64,000 nt of DNA from positions 248,001 to 312,000 of the forward strand of contig NZ_CAKMSJ010000002.1 of the NCBI RefSeq assembly GCF_928381505.1, in the 5' to 3' direction. Below, in pieces: positions 8,350 to 17,429 of this stretch (position 1 is its first letter; each line of letters starts with the position of its first letter). The notes beneath the pieces were generated by a model. That model was not told the DNA's origin and did no database searches. It saw only the letters and a list, made by a program, of their open reading frames with translations. The translations under genes were made by a program, and so were the position numbers. Source of the DNA: Rothia endophytica (GTDB lineage: Bacteria; Actinomycetota; Actinomycetes; Actinomycetales; Micrococcaceae).

Positions 8350-9195
8350 ATGCTGCGCGTTGCAGTTCCTAACAAGGGCATGCTCTCTCAGGCTGCCATC
8401 ACCATGCTGACCGAGGCTGGCTACCTCCAGCGCCGCGACTCCCGCGAGCTGGTGCTCGTTGACCAGGACAACGAGGTCGAATTCTTCTACCTGCGCCCCC
8501 GCGACATCGCCGTGTACGTGGGCGAGGGCACCCTGGATGTCGGTATCACCGGTCGCGACCTGCTGCTCGACTCCGGCACCCACGCTGAGGAAGCGCTCAA
8601 ACTCGATTTTGCCCGCTCCACCTTCCGCCTGGCCGGGCCCGCCGGTACCTACACCGACCCGTCCGAACTTGACGGTAAGCGCATCGCCACCAGCTACAAG
8701 CGTCTGCTGACCGACTACCTGGAACGCTCCGGTGTCAACGCGTCGGTGGTGCGCCTGGATGGCGCTATTGAGTCCTCGATTCGCCTGGGCGTTGCGGACG
8801 CCATCGCCGACGTCGTGGAAACCGGCAACACCATGCGCGCAGCTGGCCTGGAACCTTTTGGCGACCCGATTATGCGCTCCGAGGCCCTGCTGATTAAGCG
8901 CCCCGGCGTTGAGGACCACGCCGGTCTAGAACGCCTACAGCGCCGCCTGCAGGGTGTGCTAATCGCCCGCCAGTACGTGATGATTGACTACAACATCGAA
9001 GAGGCTAACCTCAAGGCTGCCACCACCCTGACCCCCGGCCTTGAAGCCCCGACCATCTCGCCGCTCTCGCGCGAGGGCTGGGTTGCCGTGCGCTCCATGG
9101 TGCCGCGCAAGGCAGCGAATAAGGTCATGGACTCCCTCTACGAGATCGGCGGGCGCGGCATCCTAGTGACCGCCATTCAGGCCGCGCGCCTGTAA
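8350..9195 (+). CDS. hisG: ATP phosphoribosyltransferase (long form)
   Basis: 281 residues, the length of the long HisG form with a C-terminal ACT-like regulatory domain that binds histidine. The N-terminal part begins MLRVAVPNKGML. The PRPP loop region is DAIADVVETGNTMRAAG, and the C-terminal domain from about 210 has the usual pattern (TISPLSREGWVAVRSMV). It catalyses the first step of histidine synthesis and is normally the feedback-inhibited point. AAAGGAAA precedes ATG 8350. It is transcribed with hisE and probably hisF. Confidence 0.95.
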   Translation: MLRVAVPNKGMLSQAAITMLTEAGYLQRRDSRELVLVDQDNEVEFFYLRPRDIAVYVGEGTLDVGITGRDLLLDSGTHAEEALKLDFARSTFRLAGPAGTYTDPSELDGKRIATSYKRLLTDYLERSGVNASVVRLDGAIESSIRLGVADAIADVVETGNTMRAAGLEPFGDPIMRSEALLIKRPGVEDHAGLERLQRRLQGVLIARQYVMIDYNIEEANLKAATTLTPGLEAPTISPLSREGWVAVRSMVPRKAANKVMDSLYEIGGRGILVTAIQAARL

Positions 9196-9276
9196 CCTTG
9201 CCCGGTGGCGTCCTTGCCCCTGATATGGGCGGACGCCGCCGCTTCAGTTTTGCTTTCAAGGAAAGGGGGCGCGCCC

Positions 9277-10038
9277 GTGGGTGTTGCCATTCGTGTTATT
9301 CCGTGTCTTGATGTGGATGCCGGCCGCGTGGTCAAGGGCGTCAAGTTCGAGGGCCTGCGCGACGCCGGCGACCCGGTAGAACTCGCCAAACGCTACAACG
9401 CTGAGGGCGCCGATGAACTGACCTTCCTGGACGTCACCGCCTCTTCTTCTGACCGCCAGACCACCTTCGATGTGGTGTCGTCGACCGCTGAGCAGGTCTT
9501 TATCCCGCTGACTGTGGGCGGGGGAGTACGCACCGCTGAGGACGTCGACCGCCTGCTACGCACCGGTGCCGATAAAGCCTCTATCAACACTGCGGCTATT
9601 GCCCGGCCCGAGGTAATCAACGAGATAACTGAGCGGTTTGGCTCCCAGGTGCTGGTGCTCTCTGCGGACGCTAAGAAGTCGGATGCCACCCCCTCCGGTT
9701 ATGAGGTGACCACCCACGGCGGCCGCACAGCCACCGGGCTTGACCTGCTCGAATGGGTTGCTGAGGCCCAGGAGCGTGGTGTGGGCGAGATCCTGCTGAA
9801 CTCCATTGACGCCGACGGCACCAAGGCCGGCTTTGACCTGCCCATGATTCGCGCGGTGCGCTCTGTCGTCACCGTACCCCTGATTGCTTCGGGCGGCGCA
9901 GGTGCCGCCGAGCACTTCCCACCCGCCATCGAAGCAGGCGCGGACGCCGTCCTCGCAGCTTCCATTTTCCACTTCGGCGAGGTCAGCATTGGCGAAGTGA
10001 AGGACGCAATCCGAGCGGCGGGGTACGAAGTACGGTAG
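9277..10038 (+). CDS. hisF: Imidazole glycerol phosphate synthase subunit HisF
   Basis: 253 residues from GTG 9277 behind AAGGAAAGGGGG. A longer frame from 9205 adds 24 residues with no family match, so the shorter start is preferred. The catalytic aspartates are in [13 protein letters not shown] and LSADAKKSD. The phosphate-binding loops [11 protein letters not shown] and [11 protein letters not shown] of the (beta/alpha)8 barrel are present. It uses ammonia from HisH to close the imidazole ring. Its partner hisH is not in this window. hisI, the usual next gene, lies about 10.8 kb downstream beyond an accessory block. Confidence 0.95.
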   Translation: MGVAIRVIPCLDVDAGRVVKGVKFEGLRDAGDPVELAKRYNAEGADELTFLDVTASSSDRQTTFDVVSSTAEQVFIPLTVGGGVRTAEDVDRLLRTGADKASINTAAIARPEVINEITERFGSQVLVLSADAKKSDATPSGYEVTTHGGRTATGLDLLEWVAEAQERGVGEILLNSIDADGTKAGFDLPMIRAVRSVVTVPLIASGGAGAAEHFPPAIEAGADAVLAASIFHFGEVSIGEVKDAIRAAGYEVR

Positions 10039-10048
10039 GTGAAGACGA

Positions 10049-10211
10049 GTAAGGCGTACCAGGCTCACGCTTGACGTGCCCCCGGGCTCGCGCTCACGGG
10101 CGATCCACGCCCCGCCTTGCGGCGGATTCCGTTCGCTCTTGTGTGCTCGCACGCTCGCACCCGCTCACTACATCGAGCCAACAGCTTCGCTGTGAGCCTG
10201 GCTTGCCTTAC
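10049..10211. repeat. Intergenic inverted-repeat element, copy A
   Basis: The outer arms 10049-10070 (GTAAGGC...CCAGGCTCAC) and 10189-10211 are largely complementary. The interior contains CTCACGGGCGATCCACGCC, a diverged form of the core shared with the elements at 19120 and 43378 (CTCACAAGGCGATTCACGCC). This copy is longer than the other two. It fills the gap between the convergent hisF and hsdR genes and may act as a two-way terminator. An open frame across it (10071-10253) has no coding signs. Confidence 0.6.
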
Positions 10212-10296
10212 CACTCCCAGCTAACTTTCGAAAAAATAACTTACATCGTTTAGCGTTAGCCGTTAACCTTGGGCTGGCTTCCCAGAGAATACGAAT

Positions 10297-11964
10297 CTAG
10301 TGGCTCATCTCCTCCACCTTCTCGCCCCGCAGCAGCTCGTACAGTCCCATGTCGAGCATGAACTCCACGAACTGCTCCGCGGGCAGCTTGCGCACGTGGT
10401 CAATCAAATCAGCTGTGTCTGAGCTGTAGTCCCAGAGCTTATTCGCCAGGCCAACGCGCACATTCTTCGAGTGGTAAAAGTCCACCTTGGTGTTGGCCAT
10501 GGCGCTTTGCTTGAGCCCGGCGTCCTTGGCCGCCTCAGCCACGAAGGTAGTAGCAAAGCCCACCTGGTGCTCGTCGCTCAAATCAAGGCCGTGGAAGTAC
10601 TTATTAATCTTCTCAATCAGTTCAGAGCGGGCCTTACGCTCGCGCTCCTGAATACTGGCTAGGCCGGCCTCCGTCATGCCCTGCAGACCAGCTGCCTGGG
10701 AGGACGAGAGCTTCAAGTCTTCCTCTTCCCGCAGCTTTTCGAGGCGGTAGTGGGTGAGGACGATGTCGTCCACGTTTACTACCTCGGGTGACACCTCATC
10801 GAGAGTAAAGCGGCGCAGCTTGCGCGCGAGCAGATCTGCGAAGGCTGAGAGCTTCTCATAGTAGGGGTCGCCAAAGTTGAAGATTTGCGAGAAGAAGGCA
10901 TAGGACTTCACATACTGGGCGAGGGTTGAGCGGAACTCCAGCAGCACCTCAAGGGCGGCTCGATCAGTAGAACCATCAACCCCCTCCTGCGCCGCCCGCC
11001 AGCGCGTCACAAACCGCTGCACGGGTATGGAGATGAGGGAGTCAAAGGACGCCTGCCAGGCACCGGGTGCAACCCACTTCTCCCAGAACTGTTCCACATC
11101 TGCCCGGTTGTAAATACCGGCCGCATCAAGCTTGTCGACCTGCTTGGCAACCAGGTCAAGGTCTGATTCTGTTTCTATGCGGGCGTCCTCGTAGTACTCG
11201 GCGAAGGCGGCGCGAATCTGTTCGGGGTCGTTGACGAAGTCCAGAATGTAGGTGTTCTCTTTGCCGTCCGCCCGGCGGTTGAAGGGGAGGAAGTTGGTTG
11301 CTTTTCCTGCCAGTTTGGTGGTCATGGCGATTTCGTCTTGGGAGAGGGCGAAGTGGACGAGTGGGCCGCGGTGTTCATGGAGCAGGGGGGGGGAGGTGCT
11401 GGGGTTGCGGTCGGTGCGGTATTGGTTGATGGCGTCTTGGAGGGTTTGGGTGTATTCGCTTTTGAGTTCGATGGTGGCTACGGGTAGGCCGTTGATAAAG
11501 AGTACGAGGTCGATGCGGGCGGTTTCGTCTGCTGGGTTGTAGCGGACTTCTTCGACGACGCGCAGGATTTTCTTGTGGTAGAGGGCGGTGAGTTCGGGGT
11601 TGCGGTTGTCTTGGGGTGGGTAGGCGAGTAGGTGGAAGGGGGGGCGTGCGCCGGGTACGTTGAAGCCTTTGCGTAGGACGTTGAGGGTTCCGCCGCCTTG
11701 TTCTTCTGGGGCTGCGAGTTTGGTGACGAGCCGGTCGAGTAGGCGGTTTTCTTGGGCTTGCCGGGTGGTGGAGTCGGTGCCGGGTTTGATGAGGGTGGCG
11801 TAGTTTTTGGGGTCGCTGGTTTGTAGCCAGGTGAGGACGTCGGCGGGGTAGAGGGCGCGCCTAGCGTCGTAGCCTGCGGAGTTGGGGGAGTGCACCCACC
11901 CGTGAGCGGCCAGGTGGGCGCAGATGTCTTGCTGGAGAGGACGTTCGAGGTGGGTGCGGGCCAT
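10297..11964 (-). CDS. hsdR: Type I restriction subunit HsdR lacking its helicase motor
   Basis: 555 residues; family members are about 1000. Residues 1 to about 240 are the HsdR N-terminal nuclease domain, with the catalytic VATIELK (E-x-K) segment. The sequence then jumps from NFLPFNR to RADGKENTYILDFVNDP, which in intact proteins sits at the end of the helicase region (after LSRLNR). The whole SF2 motor, including Walker A and the DEAH box, is gone in frame, with only the residues Asn-Arg shared at the join. The C-terminal coupling domain is intact. Without the motor, DNA translocation and cleavage should fail. A run of nine C (coding strand, 11385-11393) lies in the nuclease domain. Confidence 0.85.
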   Translation of the reverse strand: MARTHLERPLQQDICAHLAAHGWVHSPNSAGYDARRALYPADVLTWLQTSDPKNYATLIKPGTDSTTRQAQENRLLDRLVTKLAAPEEQGGGTLNVLRKGFNVPGARPPFHLLAYPPQDNRNPELTALYHKKILRVVEEVRYNPADETARIDLVLFINGLPVATIELKSEYTQTLQDAINQYRTDRNPSTSPPLLHEHRGPLVHFALSQDEIAMTTKLAGKATNFLPFNRRADGKENTYILDFVNDPEQIRAAFAEYYEDARIETESDLDLVAKQVDKLDAAGIYNRADVEQFWEKWVAPGAWQASFDSLISIPVQRFVTRWRAAQEGVDGSTDRAALEVLLEFRSTLAQYVKSYAFFSQIFNFGDPYYEKLSAFADLLARKLRRFTLDEVSPEVVNVDDIVLTHYRLEKLREEEDLKLSSSQAAGLQGMTEAGLASIQERERKARSELIEKINKYFHGLDLSDEHQVGFATTFVAEAAKDAGLKQSAMANTKVDFYHSKNVRVGLANKLWDYSSDTADLIDHVRKLPAEQFVEFMLDMGLYELLRGEKVEEMSH

Positions 11965-12116
11965 AAAATGTTCCTATCGACAAATCAGGAAATATCAAAC
12001 ACTGTCAGTAAACAAAATTAGATTAATAGTGTTAACTAAAAATCAGTAAATATTTCGATTGATATTATTTAATCGGGGCAAGAATGTTCTTATTGACATT
12101 AATTGCTTTGCAGGAC

Positions 12117-13994
12117 TTATGGCTCTCCCAAATTGTCAATATTGGTTATTATTTTGCGGATATCTTGGCAGATATCTTCTGGTGCAATTTCCTTTAGCAT
12201 TTTCTTAAAATTATGTGCTCGTAGTTGCTCTAGAATTCTCTTTCCTTCGATATTCATAACCGCTTCAGGGGCGTCTACTTCAAAAAATTTTTCATTTATT
12301 ATTAATGAATGGTTAGTGGAATAGAAGTTTTTTATTAGTTCAATCTTTTTATCAGTCAATTCATCTTCCGGCACCCCTTGTAATTCTCTGCTAAAATAAG
12401 TCGAAGATTTTGCAACTATACTTGGGTGAAGGAAATAGTTTTCCAACTCTTTCCTTAGATATGTTTGGGGTAAAAATGAATCATCATATCGGTCTGATCC
12501 AGAATTCCATTGATCATAGCCTTTGGGGATAAGGGTTAAATGATCGATGTTGTTTATGTTTTCTTCATCCCTATCTCTAATGCTCACTGCAATTAATTCT
12601 GGAAAATCTTCCTTAAGTATTTTAAAAGTTTTATACCTATCCAAATGAGAATCTTGAGTTTCCCAAAATACCCATTCATCTATTGATGTCCCCAGGGCGC
12701 TCGCGCACTTAACCAGCACCTCTTTATCGTTTGCGCCCTCGTAAAAAATGATTCTCTTTTTCTCGGAAATTTTATAAATCCTTTCAAAGTAAGCAGTGCC
12801 TATCCCCTCGAGTAGCTTTCTTCTATCGGATTCATCTCCAAGATACTTTGCCTTTGTGTTTCTACGTCCCCTAAAAATTCGAAGAATTTTATTCAGTTGG
12901 ATTCCTTTGAGAATTTCCGGCGAATGGGAAGATATCAGTATTGATTTTTTATCTGTAATGGATGTTTTATCTAGCTCGGATATAAGTATTTTCTGGAGGA
13001 GAGGGTGTAGATGCGAGTCGGGCTCATCAAGAAGTAATATATCGTTATCTTTTGAATAAGCGAAGGCAAATACGCAAACCCACTGGATGAAGCCACTGCC
13101 TTCAAACATGATGTCTCTTTGCCATTTTTTAGCTTTACTAGGGGCGCTGGAAGGAACTACTTTAATGTCGATAAAGGAGTGGTATTCTTCAATGTAGTTT
13201 TCAACAACAATATCAATAGAAAAGAGTTCCTCTGCCTTATTTGTTATTTTTTTCCATGCAGTTGAATTAAGTATTTTTTGGTCTGAAACTTTTATTTTTT
13301 TTGTGCTTCCGTCAGGATTTGTTGAATATTTTTTTCTCAGCGATTCATATTCAAGATAATGATCGAATAGGATGTTTCTCAATACATCTCCTGCAAGGCC
13401 TTCGCCAATTTTTCTTCTTCTCGCAGGAGTATTTAATTTTTCTTCATGAGCTTTGACGCTTGAAATGGGGGGAAGATATACGGCTCGTATTATTTCCTGT
13501 CCAATATTTATATTACTGCCTAATAGCTTAATAAATAACGTATTATTAGCAAGTGATAGGCCAAATTTAAGTTTAAAATTCTCTAATTCGCTAAAGTCAT
13601 CAAATTTTTCAGATTCCCGCAAGGCTGTTTGGAACTTGAGTGAATCATCTTTCCATATTAATTCTAGTGTTAGGGAGTACCCATTATCTTCACTTCTTAG
13701 GGAAGATTGTAGATTAGTCCACAGGTGTTTAAAAGAAGGAATGCTGATAGCAGTAAAGTTGTTGTATTCAACGCCAATTCCTTGTTTATTCACTGACTCT
13801 GGCAATAAAGCATCGGATCCTCTTTCAGAGAGTAGGACTGTTTTACAAAATTCCCATACCCCAATTGCCTGAAGCAAGGAGCTTTTCCCTGCATTATTCG
13901 CTCCAGCAAGAACTGAAATGCCCTCGCTGAATTCAACTTCAAGTTTTTCGTGTTGCTTAAAATTAGTTGCTGTGAACTTAATAATCTGCTTCAA
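12117..13994 (-). CDS. AAA-ATPase with TOPRIM/DUF4435-like C-terminus (RloA/OLD/PARIS-like)
   Basis: 625 residues. Walker A is GANNAGKSS (31-39), the ABC-type signature EGSGF (298-302), Walker B LLLDEP (320-325) and the switch His SHSPE (356-360), so the N-terminal 410 residues form an AAA_15/SMC-like ATPase. The C-terminal part has FYEGANDKEVL (Glu 419), IRDRD (474-476) and LENYFLHP (517-524), the pattern of TOPRIM/DUF4435 domains. OLD nucleases, RloA proteins of type I loci and merged PARIS (AriA-AriB) proteins share this layout. It is intact and strikingly AT-rich, one base from hsdS and 152 bases from hsdR. A role in phage defence is inferred; the exact family needs a profile search. Confidence 0.78.
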   Translation of the reverse strand: MKQIIKFTATNFKQHEKLEVEFSEGISVLAGANNAGKSSLLQAIGVWEFCKTVLLSERGSDALLPESVNKQGIGVEYNNFTAISIPSFKHLWTNLQSSLRSEDNGYSLTLELIWKDDSLKFQTALRESEKFDDFSELENFKLKFGLSLANNTLFIKLLGSNINIGQEIIRAVYLPPISSVKAHEEKLNTPARRRKIGEGLAGDVLRNILFDHYLEYESLRKKYSTNPDGSTKKIKVSDQKILNSTAWKKITNKAEELFSIDIVVENYIEEYHSFIDIKVVPSSAPSKAKKWQRDIMFEGSGFIQWVCVFAFAYSKDNDILLLDEPDSHLHPLLQKILISELDKTSITDKKSILISSHSPEILKGIQLNKILRIFRGRRNTKAKYLGDESDRRKLLEGIGTAYFERIYKISEKKRIIFYEGANDKEVLVKCASALGTSIDEWVFWETQDSHLDRYKTFKILKEDFPELIAVSIRDRDEENINNIDHLTLIPKGYDQWNSGSDRYDDSFLPQTYLRKELENYFLHPSIVAKSSTYFSRELQGVPEDELTDKKIELIKNFYSTNHSLIINEKFFEVDAPEAVMNIEGKRILEQLRAHNFKKMLKEIAPEDICQDIRKIITNIDNLGEP

Positions 13995-13995
13995 T

Positions 13996-15222
13996 TTATT
14001 GATTCCTAAAAGAGTTGTTGATGATTAATTTTTTTTGAATTTCTGCAAAGAAAATTGTTTTTGTTATATCTAGTGTGTTTTTTTCATGGGTATTTAGTTT
14101 ATTTTGAAAATATCTTGAAGTTGATAACTGGTTTTGGAGGGGTGGCAGTGGAATTTTGAAATTTGATAGCTGGTCTGGGCTTATGTGTGGAACGCTCACA
14201 CCTGTGAAAATTGGTTGGAGGTATTCCCTAAAACGACTTGAATTCAAAGCATAGTGGACCCAGTCAGAGGTTGTGATTGAAGAGTTTACCCTTATGCGTG
14301 CTGCTCGTTGAACAAGTAAAGAGCCAGTTTCAGCTTCGCTAATTTTTGCAACCCTAACCCCATTGCTAATAACGGGTCTGTCGAGGCCCAGGATCAAATC
14401 ATCTATTTGTAGTCTGAATTGATGATATAATGACGCTTTGGATTTGTTCAAGTATACGGTGTCATTCCACCTTAAACTGCTTACACCAACATTTACACCT
14501 CGAAGAAGCGGAATCTGGTTATCATCCTCAACGAAATCTGAACTTTTAAATGCGAAAACAGATAGTATTGAAGAAACATATTTAAGTGGAACTAAATCAA
14601 AATTTTGATTCCACATCTCGTGTTCAATCGACGTATCTAGTTTCTCTTTGAGTAAGAGATTTAGTCGTTGTTGGTCAGCAATAAACTCATCAATCTCTGC
14701 CAGCTCACGGTCTAGCTTCTCGACGGTTTTTGCTCTATTTGATGCTTCCGGCCAGGGGATGCCTAGAGCGGTTATATCATGTGGAGTTACTCGCTGATGA
14801 CTTCTTGTTGCTGATGTAGTTCTTGAACTCAGAAACTGTCTAACAATTTCTGATTCAAGAACATACTTTAGGTATCGGTTATCTATAGAGTTGCCAGCTG
14901 ACAACACTACGAACTCTGTAGATGTAACGGTTACATTTTCTTGGGGTGTTGCCAAGCAAATCGTTGATTTACGCGGATTGAGTTTAGAGATAAGAACTGC
15001 TTCTTCTGTTATTAGCCACTTATCACTATCGATTGTGTCTCCATCTTCGATTTTTCCTGTACCTATGTCTTGAACATTAGGAATCGAATAATGGAACACT
15101 TGTTTACCCGAAATTTCAGCTGGCAGGACTTTATTCCTGGAAACCTTAGCAATTGCGTCTACCCTGACAATGGGATGTTGAGATTCCTGAAAATCAACTG
15201 GAGTTAGCGCTGGATAGAACAT
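13996..15222 (-). CDS. hsdS: Type I restriction specificity subunit HsdS
   Basis: 408 residues with two target-recognition halves: about 1-175, ending in HDITALGIPWP, and about 215-385, ending in LSNFKIPLPPL. Each is followed by a conserved helix (AKTVEKLDRELAEIDEFI; NQLSTSRYFQNKL). HsdS chooses the bipartite DNA target for the HsdM2S methylase and the HsdR2M2S nuclease. The frame is intact. The sequence, like the downstream ATPase, is much more AT-rich than hsdM and hsdR, so the middle of the cassette appears to have been swapped in. The start overlaps the hsdM stop (TAATG). Confidence 0.88.
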   Translation of the reverse strand: MFYPALTPVDFQESQHPIVRVDAIAKVSRNKVLPAEISGKQVFHYSIPNVQDIGTGKIEDGDTIDSDKWLITEEAVLISKLNPRKSTICLATPQENVTVTSTEFVVLSAGNSIDNRYLKYVLESEIVRQFLSSRTTSATRSHQRVTPHDITALGIPWPEASNRAKTVEKLDRELAEIDEFIADQQRLNLLLKEKLDTSIEHEMWNQNFDLVPLKYVSSILSVFAFKSSDFVEDDNQIPLLRGVNVGVSSLRWNDTVYLNKSKASLYHQFRLQIDDLILGLDRPVISNGVRVAKISEAETGSLLVQRAARIRVNSSITTSDWVHYALNSSRFREYLQPIFTGVSVPHISPDQLSNFKIPLPPLQNQLSTSRYFQNKLNTHEKNTLDITKTIFFAEIQKKLIINNSFRNQ

Positions 15223-16571
15223 TAACCAAGCACCTCTTCCAGCCTCTTCTTGATTCGGCCCAGCACCTCGTTGAGGTCGCGGTCAATCTCCTCCAGGGAG
15301 CGCGGTGGAACGTACTCGTAGAAGTGGCGGGTAAATGGAATCTCCGCGCCCTCCTTAGTCTTAGACTCATCAACCCAGGCATCAGGCACAAAAGGCTTGA
15401 CCTCACGCTCCAGGTACTCGTGAATATCCTCGCCCCAGGGCACATTCTCAGTATCACGCAGGGTAGAATCAGCCACCGGCTTCTTAGCCTTCAACCCCAC
15501 AGGCGCAGACTCATCACGCTCAGCCAACTCATCCACCAACTTAGCCAAAACCGCAGGCTTCACCAAGGCACCGGCGTCCGCAAACACCTGCAAAAGCTCA
15601 GCCTTCACGCTGGCCACATCAGCATTAACAACCCCCGCCGTGCTCTCAACCAAAGCAGCAAGAGAAACCTGCACAGCGGCGTCCTTACCCTCAGCCAAAT
15701 TGAGCTTGCCAAACTCCTTAGAAGCCAACAAACGCTCCACCCGCTCAGCAGTAAAACCCCAATTCAAGCGCAAAGGGCGCTCCACCGTAATCGTGCGGTA
15801 CATAAACTCCTCACGATCAAAAACCTTAGAACGCTTATCATCCGCAGCATCAAAAGCAGCATACAAGCGGGTAATCTCAGCAATCTGCTCCTCACTCAAC
15901 CGCTTACGCTTAGACCCCACCGACTTACGCATCTTCTCAAACATATTCGTCGCGTCAAGCAGCTGAACCTTACCCCTACGCTCAGCCTTCTTCTGCTTAT
16001 TCAGCACCCAAATATAGGTAGAAATACCGGTGTTATAGAACATGTCAGTGGGCAGGCCAATAATCGCCTCAAGGTAATCCTGATCCAAAACCCACTTACG
16101 GATATTCGACTCACCAGACCCAGCACCACCCGTAAACAGGGGAGAACCATTCAAAACAATGGCACCACGGCCACCCACCTGGGCAACACCATTACTAGCA
16201 ACCGTCGGCTCATTGAGCTTAGAAATCAGATGCTGCAAGAAGAGGAGCGAACCGTCAGAAACCCGGGGCAGGCCAGCACCAAAGCGACCCGCAAAACCCT
16301 GGTTCTTATGCTCAGCCTCAACCACAGCCTTTGCGCCCTTCCAATCCACACCAAAAGGCGGGTTGCTCAGCCCATAGTGGAAGGTGGTGCGGTTCTCAAA
16401 CGCCGGGTCTGTGAGCGTGTTTCCGAGAGCGATATTATCGACGTCCTGGCCCTTCACCACCATGTCCGCCTTACAAATCGCATACGACTCGGGGTTGAGC
16501 TCCTGACCCAGAAGGCTCACATCGGCAGTGGGGTTCAGCTGGTGAATCTTATCGTCAGTCACCGACAGCAT
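15222..16571 (-). pseudogene. hsdM: HsdM methylase, C-terminal two thirds (after frameshift)
   Basis: 449 residues beginning MLSVTDDKIHQLNP, which in intact HsdM directly follows the SAM-binding motif I (YDPTAGTGG). The catalytic N6-adenine motif LSNPPFG is present, as is a coiled C-terminal region. An ATG happens to stand at the break, but no domain boundary exists there, so this is the rest of a broken gene rather than an independent one. The upstream part is in the adjacent frame and overlaps by 13 bases. Even if translated, it lacks the SAM-binding half of the active site. Confidence 0.85.
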
Positions 16572-17206
16572 ACCGCCGTAGGGTCATAAACCGAGCGGGC
16601 AATGTAATCAGTGTGCAGGTCTTCATCATCAGCCAGCAGCAGGTTAACCATCAGCTCAATCACCTCACGCGGGGTAAAGTGCTCACCGGCAGTCTCATTA
16701 GAAGCCTCAGCGAACTTGCGAATCAGCTCCTCAAAGATGTTGCCCATCTCTTCATTGCTCACATGATTGGGGTGCAGGTTCACCCGGGAGAAATGCTGAA
16801 TCACCTGATACAGCAGGTTCTGGGCGGCTAGGTCTGCGATGGTGTCTTCGAACTTATACTTCTCAAAAATATCGCGCACGTTCTCACTGAACTGGTTAAT
16901 GTAAGAACGCAGATTCTGCTCAAGAGTATCGGGGTCGTTAGCGATGGTCTTGAGGTTGTGCTGGGAGAGGTTATAGAAACTGTAATCGTGACCCGCGCGG
17001 GCAGACAGCATAGCCGGAGGAATCGTACCGAGCACATAGCCCTCTGTTGCCTCTAGAACAGCCTGTTTGGTCGGCTCAAGCACCGCATCAAGACGCGCCA
17101 ACACCGTGAAAGGCAAAATAATCTGACCGTACTGATGCTGCTTATAGGTACCGCGCAAAACATCAGCCACATTCCAAATGAACTGAGAATAGTTCAAAGA
17201 AGACAC
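16559..17206 (-). pseudogene. hsdM: HsdM methylase, N-terminal part, truncated by frameshift
   Basis: 215 residues starting MSSLNYSQFIWNVADVLRG, the normal HsdM N-terminal helical domain, running through ETAGEHFTPREVIELMV to SVYDPTA, then four frameshifted residues and a stop. The coding strand reads CCTACGGCGGTATG, where an intact gene needs codons for P-T-A-G-T-G-G-M (24 bases rather than 14). A 10-base deletion within GC-rich near-repeats explains this. It removes the glycines of SAM motif I, so neither fragment should methylate. A sequencing error is possible but less likely for a 10-base loss. Confidence 0.87.
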
Positions 17207-17243
17207 ACAAGCCCCTCAATATTGGCAAACTAATGGCTCCGAA

Positions 17244-17274
17244 TAAAAGCCCTCGCCACTAGGCAGAGCTTTTA
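17244..17274. repeat. Short inverted repeat upstream of hsdM
   Basis: TAAAAGC and GCTTTTA pair around a 17-base spacer in the gap between the divergent hsdM and phzF-like genes. It could be an operator for either gene or a weak terminator. Nothing else in the 223-base gap stands out. Confidence 0.3.
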
Positions 17275-17429
17275 CCCCGATAAAAACTAATAATACTCAA
17301 GGGGCAGGCTGGGAAGATGAGGTGCAGCTCTTGTGTCTCACCTGCTAAAAGAAGCTGGGCGGTGAGCTAGCCAGCTGCCGGATAGTGTAGAGGTACACCC
17401 CCATAGAAGCGTAGGCGAAAGGACCCCAC

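Noticed and set aside
10071..10253. 60-codon frame between hisF and hsdR
   Set aside because: It lies across the inverted-repeat element and its translation has no plausible features.
15324..16589. Open frame of 421 codons antisense to hsdM
   Set aside because: Its product is repetitive in Leu, Arg and His with no fold. It is the shadow of hsdM's codon bias, and the hsdM frame carries the real motifs.
16555..16590. Programmed frameshift in hsdM
   Set aside because: Neither frame restores the lost SAM-motif residues; bases are missing, not merely out of frame, and there is no slippery heptamer.
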